This document shows, one piece after another, positions 8,643-18,021 of a stretch of 64,000 nucleotides of DNA (within the stretch, counting starts at the first letter, position 1; each line of letters opens with the position of its first letter). The DNA comes from Ruegeria sp. TM1040 (GTDB lineage Bacteria; Pseudomonadota; Alphaproteobacteria; Rhodobacterales; Rhodobacteraceae): assembly GCF_000014065.1 (NCBI RefSeq), contig NC_008044.1, positions 395,501-459,500 on the forward strand. Reading direction: 5' to 3'. Under the pieces are notes generated by a model. It made no database searches. It saw only the letters and a program-made list of their open reading frames with translations, and was not told the origin of the DNA. Position numbers and translations under genes: made by a program.

Positions 8643-10601
8643 TTAATGATCACGGCGCGTGCTGAGATAGTCTTCCGTGGTGCGGACGCGCGGGCGTTCC
8701 TTGCTCGCAAAGGGCGAGTCCTTCTGGTGGAACTGCGCATTTACCCGGCAATCATCACACATCTGGATCATCTTGGCGGCCTCGGAGCTCGCAAACATCG
8801 CGTGATTGCCCGCAAGCTTCTCCATGATCCGTTCGACTGTGGATTTGACCCCAAAGAGGCTGCCGCATTCGATGCAGGCAAAGGGCTCTTCTTCGTTCAG
8901 TACTATTTGATCCAGCGCCGATGGGGCGAGGTTCAGGCGGGGCGCAAATGTGATTGCATCCTCCGGACAGGCATTGGCACAGAGACCGCATTGCAGGCAG
9001 GCGTCCTCTTGAAAACGCAGCTGTGGCAGATCTTCGTTGTCGCCAAGCGCACCGGAGGGGCATAGCGAAACACATGACAGGCACAGCGTACAGGCGTCAG
9101 TGTCCACAACCACGGCACCATAAGGCGCGCCCTCGGGCAACGGCAGCTCGGTGTCAGCCGCGGTCAAGGCCAGGGCTGCCTGACGGGTGATCTGTCGGCG
9201 GGTGCCCATGGGGCGCTGTGGTGTCTCCGGCGCGGCGGGCAGGGTGCGCGCCTCATAAAGCGCATCGCAGAGGGCTTCGGGTTCGGCGGCGTGCAGCAGG
9301 CGAGCCGCGTCGGCCGAGATTGCATTGGCCAGCTCCCGTTCACGTGTTTGCACATCGAGATCGGCGCGGGGGCCGGGCAAGAGGCACACTTCGCGAAAAC
9401 CAGCTGCGCGTGCCGCGAGAATTTCGGCATGGCCAAAAGTGTTGAAGGCTTCGACTTCGAGTGGAATGACAGCTGCAGGCAGACCGCGATCAAACCGTGC
9501 CGCGAGGCGGATCATCTCGGCTCCATGCGCATCAACGACCAGCAGGCGCGGGGCTTCGCCCCCCGCGTCGAGATAGGCTTTGGCAAGGGTCTGGATCCGC
9601 AGGAACAGGCTCTCGGTGGGTGGCGCGTCATAGGTGATCGCGCCCGAGGGGCAGAGCGAGGCGCAGGCCCCGCAGCCAGCACAGATCATCGGATCAATGG
9701 CAACGCTGTCCCCATTGGGGGTGATGGCACCGGTGGGGCAGGCATCGAGACAGCGCGTGCAGCCGGTCTGGCGGGCGCGGGAATGCGCACAGAGAAGTGG
9801 CTCGGCTTTGACATAGAGCGGCTTTTCGAAGGTGCCCACCAACTGGCTTGCGGCAAACACCGCATCCGCCACCGCCACAGGCGATTTGGGATCTGCACGC
9901 AGATAGCCTTCGCGCTTTTCAGGCGCGGGGAACAGGGGCGTGCCGCCGCGCAGATCGAGGATGATGTCGCACTCTGAACGGCCGCCGTCACGCGGTGCGC
10001 TCCAAGACCATTCTCGCCCGGTCACATCAAGCGATTGCAGCGCGTCTACCGTGATCTCAAAACCGCCAAGCGCCCCTTGCGCGCTGCGCAACTGGCCGCG
10101 GATCGTGTCAAAGCCTCGGCTGAGGGGCGGTTCTGCAGCATCGGTCAGCAGGACGGTGACGCCAAGACTGTCTTGCAGTTTTTCTGCTGCCGGGAGCGCC
10201 GCGTCCGCAGTTCCCACGATGAGGCACAGACCCTCGCTTACCACATCGACGCTTTTGGCAGGGCGCAGGTCCAATTGGGCCTCTGACACCAATGCGGACA
10301 TTTTGGGTAGTACATCGGCTGCCTTCAGGGCGTCACGGGACCATCCGGCACGGTCTCGCAGGTCCAGGAAGGCGGGGGCATCTTGGCCCAGCTCCTCGGC
10401 AAGGGCGGTGAAAAACCGACTTTCCTGCCCGCAACAAAAAATTGCATCCGGGTCCTGAAGGGCGGCCGCAGCGGCCTCTGACTCGGTTGTGCAGAGGTGT
10501 GAATGTACCTTCGAACAGGGCAGGCCGGTGGCCGCGCTGAGCGCCTCTGAATCGAGCGGTTGGGAACCGGAACAATCACACAATATCGGGTGCTTGGGCA
10601 T
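8643..10601 (-). CDS. Polyferredoxin-like protein with four [4Fe-4S] motifs (FDH accessory)
   Basis: A large cytoplasmic iron-sulfur protein of 652 residues. Two pairs of ferredoxin motifs are visible: C281/284/288 with C271 before it, C307/310/313/317, C504/507/510/514 and C535/538/541/545. C-terminal CxxC pairs at 576/579 and 615/618 could bind a further metal. The N-terminal 250 residues and the 340-460 linker are not ferredoxin-like. No signal peptide or membrane segment is seen. It is the first gene of the arm divergent from the FDH structural genes. It may pass electrons to or from FDH or serve its maturation; which of these is unknown. Confidence 0.85.
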   Translation of the reverse strand: MPKHPILCDCSGSQPLDSEALSAATGLPCSKVHSHLCTTESEAAAAALQDPDAIFCCGQESRFFTALAEELGQDAPAFLDLRDRAGWSRDALKAADVLPKMSALVSEAQLDLRPAKSVDVVSEGLCLIVGTADAALPAAEKLQDSLGVTVLLTDAAEPPLSRGFDTIRGQLRSAQGALGGFEITVDALQSLDVTGREWSWSAPRDGGRSECDIILDLRGGTPLFPAPEKREGYLRADPKSPVAVADAVFAASQLVGTFEKPLYVKAEPLLCAHSRARQTGCTRCLDACPTGAITPNGDSVAIDPMICAGCGACASLCPSGAITYDAPPTESLFLRIQTLAKAYLDAGGEAPRLLVVDAHGAEMIRLAARFDRGLPAAVIPLEVEAFNTFGHAEILAARAAGFREVCLLPGPRADLDVQTRERELANAISADAARLLHAAEPEALCDALYEARTLPAAPETPQRPMGTRRQITRQAALALTAADTELPLPEGAPYGAVVVDTDACTLCLSCVSLCPSGALGDNEDLPQLRFQEDACLQCGLCANACPEDAITFAPRLNLAPSALDQIVLNEEEPFACIECGSLFGVKSTVERIMEKLAGNHAMFASSEAAKMIQMCDDCRVNAQFHQKDSPFASKERPRVRTTEDYLSTRRDH

Positions 10602-10937
10602 ATTTTCCTCGCTGGCGGTCGCGCTGGCATTTGGCCGCGAAATCGCGGTATCGGAGCATATCCTAGGCAGGTTTCTGCGCGTTCGTAAACCACCCCGACG
10701 GCGAAGACGGGTCGCAAAAGGCCGCCACGAATTGTGGTGATTCGGGAAAGCATCGCAAAATTCGAATACCCGAGTGAAAAGCTAAGTTTGGACAAAACGT
10801 CCACTGCCGACCTGCGCCGTAAAAACCGCGAGTCAAAATGTCCCCTTAAGCGTGAAATGCTCAATCTGGGGGCACTGTGTGCTTTCGCATGCAGGCCCTT
10901 TTGCGGCAAGCTAGGCGAAACAAGCCAGGGAACATCC
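10602..10937. other. Divergent promoter region of the formate dehydrogenase locus
   Basis: No gene seen. The region should hold the promoters of both FDH arms. Inverted repeats are present at 10635-10648 (CCGCG-AAAT-CGCGG, just upstream of the polyferredoxin start) and 10789-10803 (TGGAC-AAAAC-GTCCA). An AGGGA ribosome site at 10927-10931 serves the GTG start at 10938. I could not pick a convincing sigma-54 (GG-N10-GC) promoter. Confidence 0.45.
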
Positions 10938-11501
10938 GTGAACCAAGCCAACGCAAAGACAGTGGTTATGCCCCTTGGAGTCGTGATACGGCGCACGCCG
11001 GGTGTGACGCCTTGGGCCAAATGGTCTTGGCGCGCGGTTGCGGTTCTGCCCGGCGCTGCAGAAGCCGATTGGAGCCTGCTGCGCGAAGAAGGCGAGGCGA
11101 GCGAATTTCACGCCGCGACCCTGCCGCTGGAGCTGCACCGTGCGGATGCCGAGGCCTACATGCAGGGGCTCACCGCCAATCCGCCCAGCATCTATGTCGT
11201 GATGCGCCCCGGTGCGGATGCGCGCCCAGAGGTGGCTCTGGTCACGGCATCGCCTTTCGAGGCGCAAGACTACGCCGATACGGGCGAGGACCAGGTTGAG
11301 AAAGTTGACATGCCTGTCGGTCTGGTGGCCTGGGTGCGCGACTTCACGTTGGCGCATTTCAAAGAAGAGGAATTCAAAAAACGACGCCGCGATAGGCAAC
11401 GCGTGGATCTCGAAGAAGAGGGCGTTGGCGATGCACGTATCCCGCAGTTGTCGGACGTCTACCGCGCACCTGTCAAAGCCCGCAAGGAGCGTCTGCAATG
11501 A
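10938..11501 (+). CDS. DUF3305 protein, formate dehydrogenase operon
   Basis: A 187-residue protein with the DUF3305 core (PLGVVIRRTPGVTPWAKWSW through VEKVDMPVGLVAWVRDF), a cytoplasmic family found almost only in FDH operons next to DUF3306. I chose the GTG at 10938 for its AGGGA site six bases upstream; an ATG at 10968 is the alternative. The C-terminus is basic and charged. The stop overlaps the DUF3306 start by four bases. Molecular role unknown. Confidence 0.82.
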   Translation: MNQANAKTVVMPLGVVIRRTPGVTPWAKWSWRAVAVLPGAAEADWSLLREEGEASEFHAATLPLELHRADAEAYMQGLTANPPSIYVVMRPGADARPEVALVTASPFEAQDYADTGEDQVEKVDMPVGLVAWVRDFTLAHFKEEEFKKRRRDRQRVDLEEEGVGDARIPQLSDVYRAPVKARKERLQ

Positions 11502-12154
11502 GTGCGCAGGATTTCTGGTCCCGCCGCCGCGCTGCGGTTGAAGCGGAAGCCGCACAGGGCGAGCGCGCCCTGAAAGAGGCGGAAGCAGCAGAGCGTGACG
11601 CCGAGGCCGCCGAGCGCAGCGACGAGGAGCTGCTGGCAGAGCTTGACCTGCCAGATCCCGATACGCTTGGGCCAGGTGATGACTTCAAGGCGTTTTTGAG
11701 CGAGGCGGTGCCAGCGCGTCTGAAGACACGCGCCCTGCGTCGGCTCTGGATGACCAACCCGGTGCTGGCCAATCTCGACGGTCTTTTGGATTACGGCGAG
11801 GATTTTACCGACGCCGCGATGGCGGTCGAAAACATCCAGACGGCCTATCAGGTTGGTAAAGGCATGACCGCCCATGTGGAAGAGCTGGCGCGGCAGGCAG
11901 AGCTTGAGGCGGCCGCGGCGCGTGCGACAGAGGAACAGCCAGTCGAAGACGCGCCAGACGTCGATCAGGACGAAGCGGATTTCGACGCGCCAGCCGAGAC
12001 GAATGAGCCGCCCGCAACTGCGCCTAAGGATGCAACCCCATCCGTGACCGCGCATGCGAGTGCTGCAGGCGGGGATCACGAAGAAGAGGCCGTGGCGCCC
12101 GTCACATCGCGCCGCATGCGCTTTGTGTTCGAGGACGGGGCGGCCAGCACATGA
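11498..12154 (+). CDS. DUF3306 protein, formate dehydrogenase operon
   Basis: A 218-residue protein opening with FWSRRRAAVEAE and an Ala/Glu-rich likely coiled coil to about residue 50. The DUF3306 core (LKTRALRRLWMTNPVLANLD, then LLDYGEDFTD) follows, then a low-complexity acidic tail and a basic end (TSRRMRFVFEDG). The family is a constant companion of DUF3305 and FDH genes. Four-base overlaps on both sides show translational coupling. No enzyme motif is visible; a scaffold or maturation role is inference. Confidence 0.82.
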   Translation: MSAQDFWSRRRAAVEAEAAQGERALKEAEAAERDAEAAERSDEELLAELDLPDPDTLGPGDDFKAFLSEAVPARLKTRALRRLWMTNPVLANLDGLLDYGEDFTDAAMAVENIQTAYQVGKGMTAHVEELARQAELEAAAARATEEQPVEDAPDVDQDEADFDAPAETNEPPATAPKDATPSVTAHASAAGGDHEEEAVAPVTSRRMRFVFEDGAAST

Positions 12155-12777
12155 CACAGGAGAGCCCGATGACTGAGGCAGCCGTGACTGCAGAGACGGT
12201 CACTGAAGAGGACCGTCTGCGCGCGGATCTTTACAACTATCTCGGCCTGATGCTTGCGGCCCCGCCGGCAGAGATGCTGCTGGAACAGACTGCTGGGCTC
12301 TCTGGGGACGATACCCCCTTGGGGGAGGCGATCACCCAATTGGCCCGGGTGGCCAAACGCACCAAACCCGCCGCGGCTGAACGCGAGTTCAACGCGCTGT
12401 TCATCGGTTTGGGTCGTGGCGAGCTCTTGCCTTACGCAAGCTACTATCTGACGGGTTTTCTCAACGAAAAACCTCTGGCGGCGTTGCGCAACGACATGAG
12501 CGCTCGCGGCTTGAGCCGCGCGCCGAACGTATTCGAGCCCGAAGACAATATCGCATCGCTCATGGAGATGATGGGGGCGATGATCGTGGGGCGGTTCAAC
12601 ACTCCGGTCTCGTTGGCGGAACAAAAAACCTTTTTCAACAAGCACATCGGCCCGTGGGCTGCGCATTTCTTTGCGGATCTCGAAGGAGCGAAAAACTCTG
12701 TGCTTTATGCCTCGGTGGGCGCGGTGGGTCGCGCCTTCATGGAGATCGAGGCCGAAGGATTTCGGATGGGGGGCTGA
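12151..12777 (+). CDS. TorD/DmsD-family redox enzyme maturation chaperone
   Basis: A 208-residue all-helical chaperone of the TorD family. It contains the characteristic FNALFIGLGRGELLPYASYY segment near residue 85 and the EPEDNIASLMEMMGAM helix. Such proteins bind Tat signal peptides and proof-read molybdoenzyme folding before export. Its likely client is FdhA, encoded 400 bases downstream, which has a Tat leader; the small Tat peptide at 12884 is a second candidate. Confidence 0.9.
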   Translation: MTQESPMTEAAVTAETVTEEDRLRADLYNYLGLMLAAPPAEMLLEQTAGLSGDDTPLGEAITQLARVAKRTKPAAAEREFNALFIGLGRGELLPYASYYLTGFLNEKPLAALRNDMSARGLSRAPNVFEPEDNIASLMEMMGAMIVGRFNTPVSLAEQKTFFNKHIGPWAAHFFADLEGAKNSVLYASVGAVGRAFMEIEAEGFRMGG

Positions 12778-12883
12778 GGCCCGCAATCCAAAACGGCGCG
12801 CCTGCAGGGGGCAGGTGCAGGGTGGGGCGGCCCGGACGCCCGAATGACTGGACCCAAGACGACCCAAAAGGAGGAGGATCCAC

Positions 12884-13072
12884 ATGTCACGGAAAGAGGA
12901 TGGCGCAAGCCGCCGCGACTTTCTGAAACTGGCTGCAACCACCACGCCCGCTGCGGTAGTGGCGCTTGCAACCACCGGAGGCGAGGCGGAGGCCGCGACC
13001 CCGGACCTGTCATCAAGCAAGATGCAGGATACCGCGCATACGCGCGCTTATTACGACAGCACCCGGTTCTGA
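12884..13072 (+). CDS. Small Tat-signal protein of the formate dehydrogenase operon
   Basis: A 62-residue peptide made of a twin-arginine leader (SRRDFLK at residues 9-15), a hydrophobic stretch (AVVALATTGG) and a short tail ending AYYDSTRF. After cleavage only about 25 residues would remain. A strong AAGGAGGAGG ribosome site precedes the ATG. Short Tat proteins of this kind recur just upstream of fdhA in many proteobacterial FDH operons. It may be a small subunit or export partner of FDH; no cofactor motif is present. Confidence 0.8.
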   Translation: MSRKEDGASRRDFLKLAATTTPAAVVALATTGGEAEAATPDLSSSKMQDTAHTRAYYDSTRF

Positions 13073-13185
13073 TCGGTTGCTTTTCGTGCCTTGGCCGACT
13101 GGTTGCGTGACGCCCGACCGAGCGAAGGTTTCTCATTGAACCCAGCGCGCTTCTGATTTCAGGGGCAAGCAAGGGAGGTTTTAAA

Positions 13186-16080
13186 ATGCTTAGGAAAAAG
13201 ACCAACGGGGTTGCGCGACGCCCCCAGCGGACCAGTATCCTGTCCAAGGTCGGTGAGTCAGCCGTCGACCGCCGCGCGTTCCTGCGCGGATCTGGCCTTG
13301 CCATCGGCGGGCTTGCTGCCATCAGCGCAACCGGTGGTACAGTGACGCAAGCCAATGCGGCGGCGTCTGCAACCGGCGCGATGGAAACGATCAAATCCGT
13401 CTGCACCCACTGCTCGGTCGGCTGTACCGTGGTGGCAGAGGTGCAAAACGGTGTCTGGGTTGGCCAGGAGCCAGGCTGGGACAGCCCCTTCAACCTCGGT
13501 GCGCATTGCGCCAAGGGCGCTTCGGTGCGTGAACACGCTCATGGTGAGCGCCGCCTGAAGTACCCGATGAAGAAAGAAGGCGGTGAGTGGAAGCGCATCA
13601 GCTGGGAGCAGGCCATCGACGAGATCGGCGACGGCATGATGCAGATCCGCGAAGAAAGCGGCCCTGATAGCGTCTACTGGCTCGGTTCTGCCAAGCACAA
13701 CAACGAACAGGCCTACCTGTTCCGCAAGTTCGCCGCCTACTGGGGTACGAACAACGTGGATCACCAGGCCCGGATCTGTCACTCCACCACGGTTGCGGGT
13801 GTTGCGAATACATGGGGCTACGGCGCCATGACCAACAGCTACAACGACATCCATAAATCCAAGGCGATCTTTATCATCGGTGGCAACCCCGCCGAGGCGC
13901 ATCCGGTATCGCTGCTGCATGTGCTGAAGGCCAAGGAAGAGAACAACGCGCCGCTGATCGTCTGCGATCCGCGTTTCACGCGTACGGCGGCCCATGCGGA
14001 TGAATATGTCCGCTTCCGTCCCGGCACCGACGTGGCGCTCGTTTGGGGCATCCTGTGGCATATCTTTGAAAACGGTTGGGAAGACACCGAGTTCATCCGC
14101 ACCCGTGTCTGGGGTATGGATCAGATCCGGACCGAAGTGGCCAAATGGACGCCCGAAGAGGTCGAACGCGTCACCGGCACCCCGGGTAGCCAGCTCAAGC
14201 GCGTTGCGCGCACCCTGGTCAACAACCGCCCCGGCACCGTCATCTGGTGTATGGGTGGCACCCAGCACACCAATGGCAACAACAACACCCGCGCCTACTG
14301 CATCCTGCAGCTGGCCCTTGGCAACATGGGTGTGTCCGGCGGTGGCACCAACATCTTCCGCGGCCACGACAACGTGCAGGGGGCAACCGACCTTGGCGTT
14401 CTGAGCCACACTCTGCCGGGCTATTATGGTCTGTCGGCTGGCGCATGGGGCCATTGGGGCCGCGTCTGGGGCGAAGACATGGACTGGCTGAAGGGTCAGT
14501 TTGAAACCGTCAAAGGCGCCGACGGCAAGGATAAGAACCTGATGAACCTGACGGGCATTCCGGTGTCCCGCTGGATCGACGGTATCCTTGAAGACAAGGA
14601 AAACATGGACCAGCCCAACAATGTTCGGGCCATGGTTCTCTGGGGCCACGCGCCGAACTCTCAGACCCGGATGACGGAGATGAAGACGGCGATGGAGAAA
14701 CTCGACATGCTTGTCGTGGTTGACCCCTATCCGACCGTCTCTGCCGTGCTGCATGATCGCACCGATGGTGTCTATCTGCTGCCCGCCTGCACCCAGTTTG
14801 AGACCCGCGGCTCCGTGACGGCCTCGAACCGTTCGCTGCAGTGGCGCGATCAGGTGGTGGAGCCTCTCTTTGAGAGTCTGCCGGATCACGTCATCATGGC
14901 CAAATTCGCCAATAAGTTCGGCTGGGCAGATCGTCTCTTCCGCAATATCGAAATGGAAGACGCCGAGACCCCCAACATCGAAAGCATCACCCGTGAGTTC
15001 AATGCGGGCATGTGGACAGTGGGCTACACGGGTCAGAGCCCGGAGCGCATCAAGCTCCATATGGCCAATCAGCACACCTTTGATCGCACGACGCTTCAGG
15101 CCGTTGGTGGCCCGGCGGATGGCGATTACTACGGGATGCCATGGCCCTGCTGGGGCACGCCGGAAATGAAGCATCCGGGCACGCCGAACCTCTATGACAT
15201 GTCCAAACCTGTCGCCGAAGGTGGTCTGTGTTTCCGCGCCCGTTTCGGGGTGGAGCGTGATGGCGAAAATCTCCTGGCAGAAGGGGTCTCCAACCCCGGT
15301 GCGGAGATTCAGGATGGCTATCCTGAGTTCACCATGCAGATGCTGATGGATCTGGGCTGGGATGGCGACCTGACGGCCGAGGAACGCGCGGCGATCGACG
15401 CCGTTGCCGGGCCAAAGACCAACTGGAAAACCGACCTCTCCGGTGGGATTCAGCGGGTTGCGATCAAGCACGGCTGCGCGCCCTTCGGGAACGCCAAGGC
15501 TCGTGCGGTTGTGTGGACCTTCCCGGATCCGGTGCCGCTGCACCGCGAGCCGCTCTACACCAACCGGCGTGACCTGGTGGCGGATTATCCGACCTATGAG
15601 GATCGGAAATTCTATCGTCTGCCCACCATGTATGCCTCGATCCAGAAGAACGATGTCTCCAAGGAGTATCCGATCATCCTCACCTCCGGCCGTCTGGTCG
15701 AATATGAGGGCGGCGGTGACGAGACCCGTTCGAACCCGTGGCTTGCAGAACTGCAGCAGGACATGTTCGTCGAGATCAATCCGCGCGATGCCAATGACAT
15801 CGGAATCCGCGATGGGTCTCAGGTCTGGGTCGAAGGCCCGGAAGGCGGCAAGGTCAAGGTGATGGCAATGGTGACAGAACGCGTCGGGGCCGGTGTGGCC
15901 TTCATGCCGTTCCACTTTGGCGGGCACTTCCAAGGTAAGGATCTGAGGGATAAATATCCCGACGGGGCCGACCCTTACGTGCTGGGTGAAAGTACCAACA
16001 CCGCGCAGACCTACGGCTATGACTCTGTCACGCAGATGCAAGAGACCAAAGCCACCCTCTGCAAAATCTCAGCAGCCTAA
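13186..16080 (+). CDS. fdhA: Formate dehydrogenase, molybdopterin catalytic (alpha) subunit
   Basis: A 964-residue periplasmic-type FDH alpha subunit that oxidises formate to CO2 at a Mo- or W-bis-MGD centre. A Tat leader (DRRAFLRGSG, residues 28-37) is followed by a [4Fe-4S] motif at Cys73, 76, 80 and 108. The metal ligand is Cys198 followed by His199 (QARICHS); its codon is TGT, so this is a cysteine rather than a selenocysteine enzyme. Molybdopterin and MopB C-terminal domains (ILTSGRLVEYEGGGDETRSN) complete it. Length is normal. A ribosome site GGGAGG lies upstream, and fdhB follows by 13 bases. Confidence 0.96.
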   Translation: MLRKKTNGVARRPQRTSILSKVGESAVDRRAFLRGSGLAIGGLAAISATGGTVTQANAAASATGAMETIKSVCTHCSVGCTVVAEVQNGVWVGQEPGWDSPFNLGAHCAKGASVREHAHGERRLKYPMKKEGGEWKRISWEQAIDEIGDGMMQIREESGPDSVYWLGSAKHNNEQAYLFRKFAAYWGTNNVDHQARICHSTTVAGVANTWGYGAMTNSYNDIHKSKAIFIIGGNPAEAHPVSLLHVLKAKEENNAPLIVCDPRFTRTAAHADEYVRFRPGTDVALVWGILWHIFENGWEDTEFIRTRVWGMDQIRTEVAKWTPEEVERVTGTPGSQLKRVARTLVNNRPGTVIWCMGGTQHTNGNNNTRAYCILQLALGNMGVSGGGTNIFRGHDNVQGATDLGVLSHTLPGYYGLSAGAWGHWGRVWGEDMDWLKGQFETVKGADGKDKNLMNLTGIPVSRWIDGILEDKENMDQPNNVRAMVLWGHAPNSQTRMTEMKTAMEKLDMLVVVDPYPTVSAVLHDRTDGVYLLPACTQFETRGSVTASNRSLQWRDQVVEPLFESLPDHVIMAKFANKFGWADRLFRNIEMEDAETPNIESITREFNAGMWTVGYTGQSPERIKLHMANQHTFDRTTLQAVGGPADGDYYGMPWPCWGTPEMKHPGTPNLYDMSKPVAEGGLCFRARFGVERDGENLLAEGVSNPGAEIQDGYPEFTMQMLMDLGWDGDLTAEERAAIDAVAGPKTNWKTDLSGGIQRVAIKHGCAPFGNAKARAVVWTFPDPVPLHREPLYTNRRDLVADYPTYEDRKFYRLPTMYASIQKNDVSKEYPIILTSGRLVEYEGGGDETRSNPWLAELQQDMFVEINPRDANDIGIRDGSQVWVEGPEGGKVKVMAMVTERVGAGVAFMPFHFGGHFQGKDLRDKYPDGADPYVLGESTNTAQTYGYDSVTQMQETKATLCKISAA

Positions 16081-16093
16081 GGAGTAGAGAAAC

Positions 16094-16687
16094 ATGTCAA
16101 GAGCAAAGTTCCTCTGTGACGCCGAACGCTGCATCGAGTGCAACGCCTGTGTCACCGCTTGTAAGAACGAGCATGAAGTCCCCTGGGGCATCAACCGTCG
16201 CCGTGTTGTGACCATCAACGATGGTAAGCCCGGCGAACGCTCGATCTCGGTCGCCTGCATGCATTGTTCCGATGCTCCCTGCATGGCGGTCTGTCCGGTA
16301 GACTGTTTCTACCAGACCGAGGATGGGGTGGTTCTCCACTCCAAGGACCTCTGCATCGGCTGTGGGTACTGCTTCTATGCATGTCCCTTTGGCGCGCCGC
16401 AGTTCCCGCAGGCGGGTAACTTCGGATCTCGTGGCAAGATGGACAAATGTACCTTCTGTGCAGGCGGTCCCGAGGAGAACAACTCTCAGGCGGAGTTCCA
16501 GAAATACGGGCGCAACCGGATTGCAGAAGGCAAGTTGCCGATCTGCGCCGAGATGTGCTCCACCAAGGCGCTTCTTGCGGGCGATGGCGATACCGTTTCG
16601 TCGATCTACCGCGAGCGCGTGGTGGCCCGTGGCTTTGGTTCCGGCGCCTGGGGTTGGGGCACGGCCTACGATCAGAAAGGCGGCTAA
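16094..16687 (+). CDS. fdhB: Formate dehydrogenase iron-sulfur (beta) subunit
   Basis: A 197-residue electron-transfer subunit with four [4Fe-4S] motifs: Cys13/16/19/23, 55/58/63/67, 87/90/93/97 and 119/122/151/155. It relays electrons from FdhA to the membrane cytochrome FdhC. The protein lacks the C-terminal membrane anchor helix of FdnH and is shorter than it, matching the FDH3-type beta subunits. It has no signal peptide, so it is presumably co-exported with FdhA. Position and spacing in the operon fit. Confidence 0.95.
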   Translation: MSRAKFLCDAERCIECNACVTACKNEHEVPWGINRRRVVTINDGKPGERSISVACMHCSDAPCMAVCPVDCFYQTEDGVVLHSKDLCIGCGYCFYACPFGAPQFPQAGNFGSRGKMDKCTFCAGGPEENNSQAEFQKYGRNRIAEGKLPICAEMCSTKALLAGDGDTVSSIYRERVVARGFGSGAWGWGTAYDQKGG

Positions 16688-16725
16688 CGCCTCCTTTTGA
16701 TCCCAAAACGCCTACAACGGGAGGC

Positions 16726-16745
16726 GGCCCGCCGTTTGGCGGGCC
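16726..16745 (+). other. Intra-operon hairpin between fdhB and fdhC
   Basis: An 8-bp perfect stem (GGCCCGCC...GGCGGGCC) with a GTTT loop, followed by CCTTCC rather than a T-run. It sits in the 115-base gap between fdhB and fdhC. It could stabilise the upstream message or weaken read-through to fdhC; it is not a canonical terminator. Confidence 0.5.
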
Positions 16746-16802
16746 CCTTCCGCTATACGAATAATTCATCTTAACAAATCCGGCTCAACGGGAGGTCCAT
16801 CC

Positions 16803-18017
16803 ATGCCGCGCCTGATTTTCGTATTCGTCCTCAAATTGGCCTTGCTTTGCGGCCTTTCTGTCAACGCGCAGGAGGCGAGCCCAGCTGCGCCAGACCGCTC
16901 CGCCACCGGCGGCGCGCAGACGCTCGAGGATATTCTCGCGCGGCAACGTGGCGAGGATCTGGACGACAGCTTCCGCAGCGAGGCCACGGGCAACCCCGAG
17001 CTTGCCGCCGGGATTGAACAGCAGCTTGGCACCCTTGGAGGCCAGTCCGACCCCGAACTCTGGCGCGCATTGCGCTATAATTCTGCCGACATCAGTGTTT
17101 CGGCCGGCGGCGATGTTGCGACGGTTCTGGTGCAGGATGGCGGCATGAGCTGGCTGAGCTTCCGCGAAGGACCGCTGCGCCAATATGGCGGGTGGCTCCT
17201 TTTAGGCACGATTGCCGCGCTCGCCGTCTTCTTTGTGCTGCGGGGCCGGATCGGTATCGATGCAGACAAGACCGGACGCACCGTGACCCGCTTTGCCTTT
17301 GTTGAGCGCATGGCCCATTGGACGCTTGCGGGATCGTTCATCCTGCTGGGTATCACCGGGCTTTTGACGCTCTTTGGGCGCGTCGCAATCCTGCCCTACC
17401 TGGGCAAGGATGTGAATTCGGTGCTGCTCATCGGCTCCAAGTGGATCCACAACTCCGTATCGTGGGCCTTCATGCTGGCGCTGATCGTGGTCTTTTTCAT
17501 GTGGGTGGCGCATAACATCCCAAACAAGCTCGATCTTGTCTGGCTCAAGCAGTTCGGTGGTATCATCGGCAGCAAGCACCCGCCCGCAAAGAAATTCAAC
17601 GCAGGGCAGAAGGTGATCTTCTGGTCGGTGATCTTGCTCGGGGCCTCGATTTCCGTCTCTGGTCTGTCGCTGCTGTTTCCCTTCGAGATGCCGCTCTTTG
17701 CCAAGACCTTTGCCGCTCTGAACAGCACGGGAATCCCGGAATTGCTGGGCTTTGGGGTTCTTCCCACCGAGCTTACGCCACATGGCGAAATGCAGCTTGC
17801 ACAGCTCTGGCACGCCATTGTCGGCTTTGTCCTTATGGCGATCATCATCGCGCATATTTATATCGGCTCTGTCGGCATGGAAGGCGCCTATGATGCCATG
17901 GGGTCGGGCGAAGTGGATGAGGCCTGGGCCCATCAGCACCATTCGATCTGGCTCGAAGAAGTGAAGGAAAAAGAGCGCGCAAAAGGCAGCGACGCGAGCG
18001 CCACTCCGGCGGAGTGA
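16803..18017 (+). CDS. fdhC: Formate dehydrogenase cytochrome b556 (gamma) subunit with periplasmic extension
   Basis: The membrane subunit that accepts electrons from FdhB and reduces quinone. At 404 residues it is far longer than E. coli FdnI (217). It has a signal peptide (1-22) and about 105 extra residues before the first of five membrane segments (about 130-147, 174-192, 217-235, 271-292 and 334-356). Candidate haem b ligands are His172, His216, His337 and His351. A His-rich charged tail ends it. A GGGAGG site precedes the ATG. The gamma identity is firm; the extension is also known in FDH gammas of other proteobacteria. Confidence 0.93.
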   Translation: MPRLIFVFVLKLALLCGLSVNAQEASPAAPDRSATGGAQTLEDILARQRGEDLDDSFRSEATGNPELAAGIEQQLGTLGGQSDPELWRALRYNSADISVSAGGDVATVLVQDGGMSWLSFREGPLRQYGGWLLLGTIAALAVFFVLRGRIGIDADKTGRTVTRFAFVERMAHWTLAGSFILLGITGLLTLFGRVAILPYLGKDVNSVLLIGSKWIHNSVSWAFMLALIVVFFMWVAHNIPNKLDLVWLKQFGGIIGSKHPPAKKFNAGQKVIFWSVILLGASISVSGLSLLFPFEMPLFAKTFAALNSTGIPELLGFGVLPTELTPHGEMQLAQLWHAIVGFVLMAIIIAHIYIGSVGMEGAYDAMGSGEVDEAWAHQHHSIWLEEVKEKERAKGSDASATPAE

Positions 18018-18021
18018 CGCG

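Noticed and set aside
13777-13779. Possible selenocysteine site in FdhA
   Set aside because: The metal-ligand codon is TGT (Cys198), not TGA, and no SECIS element is needed.
13258-16041. 927-codon open frame antisense to fdhA
   Set aside because: It mirrors fdhA exactly, shows no recognisable domain, and arises from the G+C-rich third positions of the real gene.
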